Below are positions 8,988-16,550 of a DNA stretch of 64,000 bases, one piece after another (position 1 is the first letter of the stretch; the number at the start of each line of letters is the position of its first letter). A program made the translations under genes and the position numbers. The notes below the pieces were generated by a model. That model was not told the origin of the DNA, ran no database searches, and saw only the letters and a list, made by a program, of their open reading frames with translations. The stretch covers positions 514,614-578,613 of the forward strand of contig DDFF01000006.1 of assembly GCA_002337045.1 (NCBI GenBank), given 5' to 3'. Source of the stretch: Bacteroidetes bacterium UBA1935. Lineage in GTDB: Bacteria; Bacteroidota; Bacteroidia; Chitinophagales; Chitinophagaceae.

Positions 8988-10082
8988 ATGAAAGGATTTG
9001 TATTTACGCAATTCAGGGAGGAAGATAACAGGTCGCCGTTTCAGAAACTGTTTGACCTGTTTATGGAGCTGTTGCAATATACCAGTGGCGATGCTACTGA
9101 GGCGCTGGACTGGCTAACACAGCTTGACAGAAAGTACGGGCTGACGAATAAAAACTATAGCATTGGCGATTTTATAGATGAGCTGAAAGAGCAGGGCTAT
9201 CTGCAAGAGAATGAAAGTGATGGTGCTTATAAGATAACAGCTAAGTCGGAACAGACCATTCGCAAACGCTCGCTGGATGAGATATTCGGCAAACTGAAGA
9301 AAACAAAACAGGGCAATCATCGCACTTTCAGAAGCGGGCAGGGCGATGAACTGAACCCTGAAACAAGGCCTTATGAATTTGGTGACGCACTGGAGGCGAT
9401 AGACTTTACGGGAAGCCTTCGCAACTCTTTTGTGAACCATGGTGTGGATAGCTTTAAGATGCAGCAGGATGATCTTGAAATCCATGAGATGGATTTTAAG
9501 ACGCAGACATCTACTGTGTTGATGATAGATATCTCTCACTCTATGATACTATATGGTGAAGACCGTATAACACCTGCCAAGCGCGTGGCTATGGCATTAA
9601 GTGAGCTGATAACAACACGCTACCCTAAAGACACGCTGGACATAGTAGTATTTGGTAACGATGCATGGCAGATAGAAATGAAAGACTTGCCTTATTTGCA
9701 AGTGGGGCCATACCATACCAATACCGTTGCAGGACTAGAGTTGTCTATGGATATACTGCGCAGGCGCAAGAACCCCAATAAGCAGATATTTATGATAACC
9801 GATGGCAAACCTACCTGCCTGAAAGTTAGTAATAAGTACTACAAAAACAGCTTTGGTATAGATACCAAAATACTGAACCGCACGCTGAACTTGGCAGGGC
9901 AGCTACGCAGGCTGAAGATACCTGTAATAACATTCATGATTACTAACGACCCGTACCTGCAATCTTTTGTACGCGAGTTTACAGAGGTGAATAATGGCAA
10001 AGCCTTTTATTCATCGCTCGATGGGTTGGGACAGTTTATATTTGAAGATTATGAGCGCAACAAGCGCAAACGTGTACGCTGA
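8988..10082 (+). CDS. von Willebrand factor A-domain protein
   Basis: The 364-residue cytoplasmic protein has a helical N-terminal half and a C-terminal VWA domain with the metal-ion (MIDAS) motif DISHS followed by the ITDGKPT strand. Relatives usually work with a MoxR-type AAA+ ATPase encoded next door, but no such gene is visible on either side. The gene is divergent from the SRPBCC gene. Its TGA abuts the convergent pyrH stop with no intervening base, so the two transcripts must overlap at their 3' ends. Confidence 0.8.
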   Translation: MKGFVFTQFREEDNRSPFQKLFDLFMELLQYTSGDATEALDWLTQLDRKYGLTNKNYSIGDFIDELKEQGYLQENESDGAYKITAKSEQTIRKRSLDEIFGKLKKTKQGNHRTFRSGQGDELNPETRPYEFGDALEAIDFTGSLRNSFVNHGVDSFKMQQDDLEIHEMDFKTQTSTVLMIDISHSMILYGEDRITPAKRVAMALSELITTRYPKDTLDIVVFGNDAWQIEMKDLPYLQVGPYHTNTVAGLELSMDILRRRKNPNKQIFMITDGKPTCLKVSNKYYKNSFGIDTKILNRTLNLAGQLRRLKIPVITFMITNDPYLQSFVREFTEVNNGKAFYSSLDGLGQFIFEDYERNKRKRVR

Positions 10083-10793
10083 TTAGCTAACCAGTGTACC
10101 GATGTTTTTACCCTCAACTACTTTTTGCAGGTTGCCTGTCGTGTTCATATCAAACACAATGATAGGCAACTTGTTTTCCTGACAAAGTGTGAAGGCAGTC
10201 ATATCCATTACTTTCAGGTTCTGGCTGATGACTTCTGAGAAAGAGAGTTTCTCATACCTTGTTGCAGTAGGGTCTTTTTCAGGGTCTGCAGTATAGATAC
10301 CATCTACGCGCGTACCTTTCAGTATCACATCTGCATTTATTTCTACAGCCCTCAGCGAGCCTGCAGTATCTGTAGTAAAGTAAGGGTTACCTGTACCTGC
10401 GCCAAATATTACCACACGGCCTTTTTCCAGGTGGCGTATAGCGCGGCGACGAATGTAAGGTTCTGCAACCTGTTCCATTTTAATAGCCGTCAGCAAGCGT
10501 GTTTTAACACCTGTTTTCTCCAGTGCAGATTGCAATGCCATACCATTGATAACAGTTGCCAGCATGCCCATATAGTCGCCCTGTGCGCGTTCTATACCTG
10601 TTTCAGCTTCGTTCATACCACGGTATATATTGCCACCACCAATTACAACTGCTACCTGCACACCGAGGTCTGTAATGGTTTTAATATCTGCAGAATACTG
10701 TTCCAGCATTTTAGGGTCGAGGCCGAAACTGCGGTCGCCCATTAAAGATTCACCGGAAAGTTTCAGCAGTATTCTGTTGTATTTTGGAAGCAT
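10083..10793 (-). CDS. pyrH: Uridylate kinase (UMP kinase)
   Basis: It phosphorylates UMP to UDP in pyrimidine nucleotide synthesis. The amino-acid-kinase fold is shown by the N-terminal LLKLSGESL strand, the GGGNIYRG loop, the GTGNPYFTTDTAG segment and DGIYTADP. The 236-residue length is standard for the hexameric bacterial enzyme. Its usual Bacteroidota neighbours (frr, tsf, rpsB) are absent here. Confidence 0.96.
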   Translation of the reverse strand: MLPKYNRILLKLSGESLMGDRSFGLDPKMLEQYSADIKTITDLGVQVAVVIGGGNIYRGMNEAETGIERAQGDYMGMLATVINGMALQSALEKTGVKTRLLTAIKMEQVAEPYIRRRAIRHLEKGRVVIFGAGTGNPYFTTDTAGSLRAVEINADVILKGTRVDGIYTADPEKDPTATRYEKLSFSEVISQNLKVMDMTAFTLCQENKLPIIVFDMNTTGNLQKVVEGKNIGTLVS

Positions 10794-10871
10794 ATACCTA
10801 ATGTTAATATTAATGGGGCTATTTCGCTTGCAAAGAAATGAAAAACTTACGGCTTTTAGAAGTGCGGCAAC

Positions 10872-12677
10872 TTATTCATTAAAAGACCATACTTGAAGGT
10901 TGTCTATCATCAACAGCTTATCACTCCCGGGATTCCACAAATATACTTCTGCATGGTCTGTGCCATCAGGTACCTGTATATCAAAATGAATAAGTTTCTG
11001 TGCATTGTCAGTAAGATGCCTGTGCAGTCGTATCATGCTCGTTTCGATAATGCTTCCCTTAGCATTGAACAACCTGATGGAAAATTGCGGCATCTTCCAT
11101 ACAGTCCATTCTTTAATTGTACATTTTGCCATTGCCTGCACACGCAACCATTTTTTATTGGTCTGTAACGGGAAGCATACAGTTCTGCTAAACTCTACAC
11201 CCTCTTTCACATAGGCTGACTTGCTGCCTTCTATTGCTGGTAGTGGCATTTGAAGGATGGTGGTATCGTTTTCATAATTGCTACTGTACTCCAGTTTTTT
11301 ATCATTTAATGTACCTGTAAAAATGTGTTCTGTATCTTTCAGTTTCTCAATTTCTTCCTCGTTAGCAATATGCCAGCGGCCCACTACATGCCAATAGTAG
11401 GCTTTACTCATAGTTTCGCTATCAAAAAGGCCTGTGCCTCTGTGGGCTTGTATAGTAGTCCATAAGCTTACATATGCAAATATGAGCATCACAGGTGTTA
11501 ATACTGCCAGCATCCACTTTCTATTGAAAGCCTCTGTAAGCAAATGCCCGAATGGTATGAAAAGTAACGGATAACTTTGTACCATTGCTCTACCCCCTAT
11601 ACCGCTGTACCACCAGATATCCCATGCACTCACAATGTAGAGTGTAGCAAGCATGAAGATGCTTATTGCTACACGGTTTTGCCCCTTTTTCAGGAATGGT
11701 ATAAACCCTACCCAGGCCAGCATTACTAATGGGTTATATATAAACCAGCCACTCTGGTAGCTGAAAAGGTATTTGTACGTATGCGGATGCGTGAAACTAA
11801 AAGATTGACCCTTGCCTTGATAGCTGTAAAATAGCCAATGCCCTGAACTATACTTCCAGTACATCAATTGTATGCTGCCAATAGCAAGCACTACAACTAT
11901 TGATAATGCAATACGAGATAAGTGCTGATTTAAAAACTTAAAATGTTTTCTGATGTCCGTTAATGAAAAACTATTAAGTCCCCATAGTAATGGTAACAAA
12001 ACGGATGTCATTTCTGAAGGGCGTATTAATATAGCAATGCCGCATAGTGCGCCAATCCTGAAGGCATACTTATAAGATGGTGTTTGATAAAACCTGCGTG
12101 TATTGAGCAATAGCAAAACATAGATGACAAATAGCCAGTTGTGTGTTTGCGGGCTATCTATAGCTGTATAATTGAGATAGTTAGTGCCAAGTGCCATCAG
12201 TAACAAAAGCAGGGCTACAACTTTATCCTCGAAATAGTATAGCAAAAAACGCCGGTAGTACCACAACCCCAGCAAGCCTATTAGCATACTGCCTACCTGC
12301 AGTACAACCTGATATGGCAGTGAAAAGCCATCGGCAGGATAGCCAAGCATAGGTGCTGCAATATGCGCTGCAATAAATAGTGGCATGTACATAAATGCCA
12401 TGCCAGATGAATAGCTTAGTACTGTGCCATCTCCACTTTTATTGGGTGTAAATTGTTGCGGATCAGGTGTAGGTTGGTATTTCTTAAGAATACTGTCTGC
12501 GAACGATTGATTTTTGAGGTCTTTGTAAATGAAGACAGATGGTATATACCAGTAATAGCCGCTGACGTCCCATGCAATAACGGCTTCTCCTTTATCCATA
12601 TTCCATTTAGGGTAAAAGAACAAGCATCCGTATATAAGTACGAACGTACAGATAATGTAGGATAGGCGGGAGAGCAT
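10872..12677 (-). CDS. Polytopic membrane protein, possible GT-C glycosyltransferase-like
   Basis: About ten hydrophobic segments fill the first 430 residues, followed by a C-terminal soluble beta-rich region (about 430-600). An early conserved-looking stretch (AWDVSGYYWYIPSVFIYKDL) places an Asp in the first periplasmic loop, as in GT-C lipid-sugar glycosyltransferases, but I cannot confirm that family. The start at 12677 is preferred because the longer reading would begin inside the gcvT terminator hairpin. It follows gcvT on the same strand but behind that terminator. Substrate and pathway are unknown. Confidence 0.65.
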   Translation of the reverse strand: MLSRLSYIICTFVLIYGCLFFYPKWNMDKGEAVIAWDVSGYYWYIPSVFIYKDLKNQSFADSILKKYQPTPDPQQFTPNKSGDGTVLSYSSGMAFMYMPLFIAAHIAAPMLGYPADGFSLPYQVVLQVGSMLIGLLGLWYYRRFLLYYFEDKVVALLLLLMALGTNYLNYTAIDSPQTHNWLFVIYVLLLLNTRRFYQTPSYKYAFRIGALCGIAILIRPSEMTSVLLPLLWGLNSFSLTDIRKHFKFLNQHLSRIALSIVVVLAIGSIQLMYWKYSSGHWLFYSYQGKGQSFSFTHPHTYKYLFSYQSGWFIYNPLVMLAWVGFIPFLKKGQNRVAISIFMLATLYIVSAWDIWWYSGIGGRAMVQSYPLLFIPFGHLLTEAFNRKWMLAVLTPVMLIFAYVSLWTTIQAHRGTGLFDSETMSKAYYWHVVGRWHIANEEEIEKLKDTEHIFTGTLNDKKLEYSSNYENDTTILQMPLPAIEGSKSAYVKEGVEFSRTVCFPLQTNKKWLRVQAMAKCTIKEWTVWKMPQFSIRLFNAKGSIIETSMIRLHRHLTDNAQKLIHFDIQVPDGTDHAEVYLWNPGSDKLLMIDNLQVWSFNE

Positions 12678-12710
12678 CGGGTTGTGGTTAGGTACAATAC
12701 TATAATGAAA

Positions 12711-12736
12711 GAGTGCCGCAATATATTGCGGCACTC
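12711..12736 (-). terminator. Terminator of gcvT, perfect 26-bp palindrome
   Basis: GAGTGCCGCAATA (12711-12723) is followed directly by its exact reverse complement. It lies 29 bp past the gcvT stop and leads into a short T-containing tract on the minus strand. It also argues against a longer start for the downstream membrane-protein gene. Confidence 0.75.
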
Positions 12737-12764
12737 CAATTATATTACAATAGTATTACAAACC

Positions 12765-13850
12765 TTATGCAAATGGTATTTTTACCACTTTAGCTTTCAG
12801 TGCTTTGTCGCGTACAGCTACAAATACTTCTGTGCCTTCTGCTGCGTTCTCTTTAGTTACATAAGCCATCCCTATAGCTTTGCCTAGGCTTGGAGCCTGT
12901 GTGCCTGATGTAACAAAGCCTATCTCGTTGCCATGGGCATCCTGCACTTTGTAGTGATGACGAGGTATACCCTTGTCTATCATTTCTATACCTACCAGTT
13001 TGCGTTTCAGGCCTTCAGCTTTCTGTGCTTCGAATATGCTGCGAGAAGTAAAGTCTTTCGTGAATTTAGTTATCCAACCCAAGCCGGCTTCCAGCGGAGA
13101 CGTAGTATCGTCGATATCGTTGCCATACAGACAGAAGCCCATTTCAAGGCGTAGTGTATCGCGTGCGGCAAGGCCTATCGGCTTCATGCCATGTGGCGCA
13201 CCTGCTTCAAATATTTTGTTCCAGATTATTTCTGCATTGTTGTCTTTGTCTTCAAAGTATATTTCTACACCACCTGCGCCAGTATAGCCTGTAGCGCTTA
13301 TCAGTACATTTTCAATACCTGCGAATACGCCTTTAGTAAACGTGTAGTATTTCAGGTTGGTGATGTCCATATCTGTAAGTGTCTGCATGTACTGTACAGC
13401 CTTAGGGCCTTGCACAGCCAACAGGCCTGTTTTGTCAGATATGTTGTGCATTTCAACACCTTTCGTGTTGTGCTGGCTTATCCAGTTCCAGTCTTTTTCT
13501 ATGTTCGATGCATTTACCACCAGCATGTATACATTGTTGGTTTCTACGCAGTATACCAACAGGTCGTCTACAATACCGCCTTCATTGTTTGGCAGGCAAG
13601 AGTATTGTGCTTTGCCATCTGTCAGTTTAGAAGCATCGTTGGTTGTAACACGCTGAATCAGATCCAATGCATCAGGTCCTTTCAGGATGAATTCGCCCAT
13701 GTGGCTTACATCAAATACACCTGCATTGTTGCGTACTGTCTGGTGCTCTTCATTAATGCCAGAATAAGAGATAGGCATGTTATAACCTGCAAATTCGGCC
13801 ATTTTAGCACCGAGGTCGATGTGTTTTTGAGTAAATGGAGTATTCTTCAT
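12765..13850 (-). CDS. gcvT: Aminomethyltransferase, glycine cleavage system T protein
   Basis: The T protein transfers the methylene group of glycine from lipoylated H protein to tetrahydrofolate, releasing ammonia. The 361 residues begin with the family's TPFTQKHIDLGAKMAEFAGYNMP segment. They include FDVSHMGEF and the folate-site sequence GYTGAGGVEIYFE, and end in the barrel domain. gcvH and gcvP are not adjacent, so the system is dispersed in this genome. A promoter box precedes it and a strong palindromic terminator follows. Confidence 0.96.
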   Translation of the reverse strand: MKNTPFTQKHIDLGAKMAEFAGYNMPISYSGINEEHQTVRNNAGVFDVSHMGEFILKGPDALDLIQRVTTNDASKLTDGKAQYSCLPNNEGGIVDDLLVYCVETNNVYMLVVNASNIEKDWNWISQHNTKGVEMHNISDKTGLLAVQGPKAVQYMQTLTDMDITNLKYYTFTKGVFAGIENVLISATGYTGAGGVEIYFEDKDNNAEIIWNKIFEAGAPHGMKPIGLAARDTLRLEMGFCLYGNDIDDTTSPLEAGLGWITKFTKDFTSRSIFEAQKAEGLKRKLVGIEMIDKGIPRHHYKVQDAHGNEIGFVTSGTQAPSLGKAIGMAYVTKENAAEGTEVFVAVRDKALKAKVVKIPFA

Positions 13851-13881
13851 TTTCCTGAATGTATTAAAATTTGATTGGGTG

Positions 13882-13889
13882 CAAAGATA
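13882..13889 (-). promoter_or_regulatory. Bacteroidota -7 box of gcvT
   Basis: The minus strand reads TATCTTTG, matching the TAnnTTTG consensus recognised by the Bacteroidota primary sigma factor, 32 bp before the gcvT ATG. Confidence 0.55.
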
Positions 13890-13962
13890 AGTTATTGCTC
13901 GGTTAGTTAATATGTTTGTTTGTTTTAATGTGATGGGTTGTTTCAGGTAAAATGGTTACAAA

Positions 13963-13984
13963 CGCCTGCCTGCCGGAGGCGGGG
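13963..13984. repeat. GC-rich imperfect inverted repeat of intergenic type
   Basis: A short CG-rich stretch (CGCCT...AGGCG arms around GCCTGCCGG) sits in otherwise AT-rich intergenic DNA between gcvT and the glycosylase gene. It resembles the short GC-rich palindromic intergenic repeats scattered through Bacteroidota genomes. A single copy is visible, so the repeat status is inferred. Confidence 0.35.
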
Positions 13985-14116
13985 TTACGGATTTTTTGTA
14001 ACAGCTATTTTGGTTACAGCCTACCGACTAATGGATAGGAATACTGATATTTGTTAGCAGTAGTATCAGTTTTTTACTACTACAAAAATACAACTATTAT
14101 TTGTTAAATTACATTT

Positions 14117-14734
14117 ATGACAAAGAGCATCACCAAAGCCGCTTATCACGAACATTTGTCTAAAGACAAGAAGATGCAGAAGGTGGTAGCAGCATTCCCC
14201 GATCTGGAACTGAAAAAGCGAAAGAACATATGCCTGCGCCTTTGTGCATCTATCATGAGCCAGCAGCTGAGTACCAAGGTAGCAGATGTTATATTCAAAC
14301 GGTTTTTGCTGTTGTTTGATGGCAAAGAACCAACACCGCAACAGATAGCAGATATGCCACACGAAACATTGCGGGCAATTGGCCTGTCGAACGCGAAAGT
14401 GACTTATGTACAAAACGTCGCCCGCTATGCGCTGGAACATGGTATGGAAGATAAAAAGCTTTACAAGATGAGCAATGAAGAAGTGATGGATTTTCTGCTA
14501 CCCATAAAGGGCGTGGGTAAATGGACGGTAGAGATGCTGCTGATGTTTACCCTAGGTAGGGAAGATGTGTTTGCTGTTGACGACTTGGGTATACAGCAGG
14601 GAATGGCAAAGCTATATGGTATAGATATGACAGATAAAAAAGCTATGAAAGAAAAGATGCTGAAGCTATCTGCTAAATGGAGTCCGTACAGAACATATGC
14701 CTGCTTGATGTTATGGCGATGGAAAGACAATTAA
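14117..14734 (+). CDS. DNA-3-methyladenine glycosylase II-type (AlkA/HhH-GPD) DNA repair enzyme
   Basis: The 205-residue protein is an HhH-GPD glycosylase that removes alkylated bases from DNA. The helix-hairpin-helix reads LPIKGVGKWTVEMLLMF, and the catalytic Asp lies in FAVDDLGIQQG. No iron-sulfur cluster cysteines follow, consistent with the AlkA branch rather than MutY/Nth. It lacks the N-terminal beta domain of E. coli AlkA, as many short bacterial homologues do. It stands alone, closed by a strong terminator. Confidence 0.9.
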   Translation: MTKSITKAAYHEHLSKDKKMQKVVAAFPDLELKKRKNICLRLCASIMSQQLSTKVADVIFKRFLLLFDGKEPTPQQIADMPHETLRAIGLSNAKVTYVQNVARYALEHGMEDKKLYKMSNEEVMDFLLPIKGVGKWTVEMLLMFTLGREDVFAVDDLGIQQGMAKLYGIDMTDKKAMKEKMLKLSAKWSPYRTYACLMLWRWKDN

Positions 14735-14736
14735 TA

Positions 14737-14764
14737 AAAAGAGGCGCAATCTGCGCCTCTTTTT
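14737..14764. terminator. Bidirectional terminator
   Basis: AAAAGAGGCGCA and TGCGCCTCTTTT pair perfectly across a 3-nt loop between two convergent genes, with A and T tracts on both sides. It serves the glycosylase gene and the convergent lipoprotein gene. Confidence 0.9.
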
Positions 14765-15224
14765 ATTTTACTTTATAACCCATCAGTGTAATGCTCATAA
14801 CACTATCGGGCTTGTATGCACGCATCAGATAGTTTACATATATACTATCCTGACGGAACCATATTTTAGTTATATCATACCCTGGGTTCAAAGCTATGTA
14901 TTCGCTCATAACACCCCTGCTTTCTACAAAGTGCAGATTGCGAAAGTTGAATGCGCCCACACCATTTTCGATAGAGATTTTGACATCTTCCAGTTTGTTG
15001 ATAGGATGTTTGAATTTATTATCTACCTGTTGGTAGGCTTCAATACCTACAAAATGGATGCTATCGTACATGCGGTATGTACCGTTTATCTGATCGTAGG
15101 TAAGTACATTGTCGTTATAGCCCTGATTAATATTGTCGGGGTAGGTAACAACCGTACCCTTATTGCAGGAATAAACAAAGATTGTAACAATTGCTATTGC
15201 TAGCAGTGAGATATACTGTTTCAT
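14763..15224 (-). CDS. Small lipoprotein of unknown function
   Basis: The 153-residue protein has a signal peptide ending FVYSC (Cys20), predicting export and lipidation. The mature part is beta-rich with no recognisable domain. A TATCTTTG promoter box lies 45 bp upstream, so it is probably a single-gene transcript. I do not recognise the family. Confidence 0.7.
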   Translation of the reverse strand: MKQYISLLAIAIVTIFVYSCNKGTVVTYPDNINQGYNDNVLTYDQINGTYRMYDSIHFVGIEAYQQVDNKFKHPINKLEDVKISIENGVGAFNFRNLHFVESRGVMSEYIALNPGYDITKIWFRQDSIYVNYLMRAYKPDSVMSITLMGYKVK

Positions 15225-15268
15225 GTTTTGAAATATTTTTGGCCTCTCTACCTTCTATATCTCTGTTG

Positions 15269-15276
15269 CAAAGATA
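15269..15276 (-). promoter_or_regulatory. Bacteroidota -7 box for the 14763-15224 lipoprotein gene
   Basis: The minus strand reads TATCTTTG, 45 bp before the ATG, matching TAnnTTTG. Confidence 0.5.
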
Positions 15277-15308
15277 ACAAATACCTGTAATCTTTGGTTA
15301 AACGCTGG

Positions 15309-15500
15309 TTAACGTTTCTCTATTTTGAACGTTTTAGGTTTATTTTCTGAAGCAAACTTTACAAAATAGAGTCCTGAATTCAGTTGGCTAAGGTTGAGTA
15401 TGTTGTACCGGCAGGTAATGCGTAGTTACCAATAACTGCACCTGCAGGTGCAGTTATTGAAATTCCGGCAAGTGATTTATATGAACTCAACAGCTATGAA
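15309..15500 (-). pseudogene. Remnant of a type IX secretion sorting-domain protein
   Basis: With no open frame of its own, this stretch encodes LNSGLYFVKFASENKPKTFK then IEKR and a TAA (15309-15311). That is a textbook T9SS type A sorting-domain C-terminus. Upstream, another frame reads SLAGISITAPAGAVIGNYAL, and the two frames are offset near 15405, so at least one frameshift has occurred; a TAG then closes the upstream frame. No start remains. It lies directly downstream of an intact T9SS-sorted gene on the same strand and may be the tail of a decayed relative. Confidence 0.7.
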
Positions 15501-15519
15501 TCAACATAACAGAATTTCA

Positions 15520-16365
15520 TCAGTCTTTTAAAAGCTTTTTGATCTGCACTTCTTCACCTTGCAAATAGCGCATTATATACACGCCTCGGCTTAAGGCACT
15601 GATATCGATGTTATTTGTGCCGGTATGTACCTCTGCAGCTAGTATAGTTTTGCCACTCATGTCTGCAATCAGCATGAGGAAAGGCGTACTATTGTTTTGT
15701 ATGTACAATACATCTTTTGCAGGGTTGGGGTATATATTGATATCATTTGTGTTTTCAATAGCATTGATACTTACAGACCACGGTGTGAAGAACGACTGCA
15801 TAGCCCATGCAGAATACACAGTGCCACCACAACTGGTACGTGCAAACGCATAATACGTTTTAGCAGGTTTCAATCCTTTTATACGTATAGTATTTGTGTT
15901 GATGGCTGTGCCTGATGTTGGTGTTGTGCTGAGTGTATCTACATAATATTCGTAATTAGCACCAGGGCTTACAGACGTCCAGGTGATGTCTGCACTATCT
16001 GCTTTTGCGTTTGTTACCGTTATAGTGCCGGGTGTGCCGCAAGGAGTAGAGAAGCTGAGTGATGTCCACGGGGTAAAGAGGCTGGCGCCGCAGTAGGTGC
16101 GATGCCATGCTTTGTAAGCCATGCCCGGTGTAAGGCCACCAACACCTGCTGCAACCAGCGATGTAGATGTGCCCGTTGTAGGTGCTGCTGCGCTTGCGGG
16201 CAATACAGCGTATTCATAAACGCCTGCGCCGGCAAATGCCCAAGCCATACTTACACTATCTGCCTGAATATGAATAAGCGATGGGGTAGCTGCAGGGCAT
16301 TGAGCTGAAGCATTAAAACCCAACAACATCAAAAAACAAACAATAGCATAAATATAGGTGCGCAT
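15520..16365 (-). CDS. Secreted fibronectin type III protein with T9SS type A sorting domain
   Basis: A Sec signal peptide (ending FNASAQC) is followed by two fibronectin type III repeats (about residues 22-105 and 110-195; each with SVSMAWAF- or DSADITWTS-type strands and YxAWxRT or YYAFART motifs). The C-terminal sorting domain begins NIYPNPAKDVLYIQ and ends in a basic tail. It is therefore exported by Sec, then by the type IX system, and attached or released at the surface. Adhesion or carbohydrate binding is plausible but unproven. Confidence 0.85.
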   Translation of the reverse strand: MRTYIYAIVCFLMLLGFNASAQCPAATPSLIHIQADSVSMAWAFAGAGVYEYAVLPASAAAPTTGTSTSLVAAGVGGLTPGMAYKAWHRTYCGASLFTPWTSLSFSTPCGTPGTITVTNAKADSADITWTSVSPGANYEYYVDTLSTTPTSGTAINTNTIRIKGLKPAKTYYAFARTSCGGTVYSAWAMQSFFTPWSVSINAIENTNDINIYPNPAKDVLYIQNNSTPFLMLIADMSGKTILAAEVHTGTNNIDISALSRGVYIMRYLQGEEVQIKKLLKD

Positions 16366-16550
16366 CTTACAATAATTCTTTGCCTTAAAGATACGTAGAA
16401 ATAGAAGAGTGCTTCTTATAAATAAAGCATCTGTCTACAAATGTCTTGAAATTTTATGTGTGGGTTAATAAGCTTAACCTGAAAGCCTTATGCATTTAAC
16501 AGGATGAATGTAAAAACTACGGCTTTGAAGCACTATTTTTATAAAGAGGC

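Noticed and set aside
12678..12734. Upstream start for the membrane protein gene at 10872
   Set aside because: The longer reading starts within the gcvT terminator palindrome, and the sequence before 12677 is not membrane-like or signal-like.
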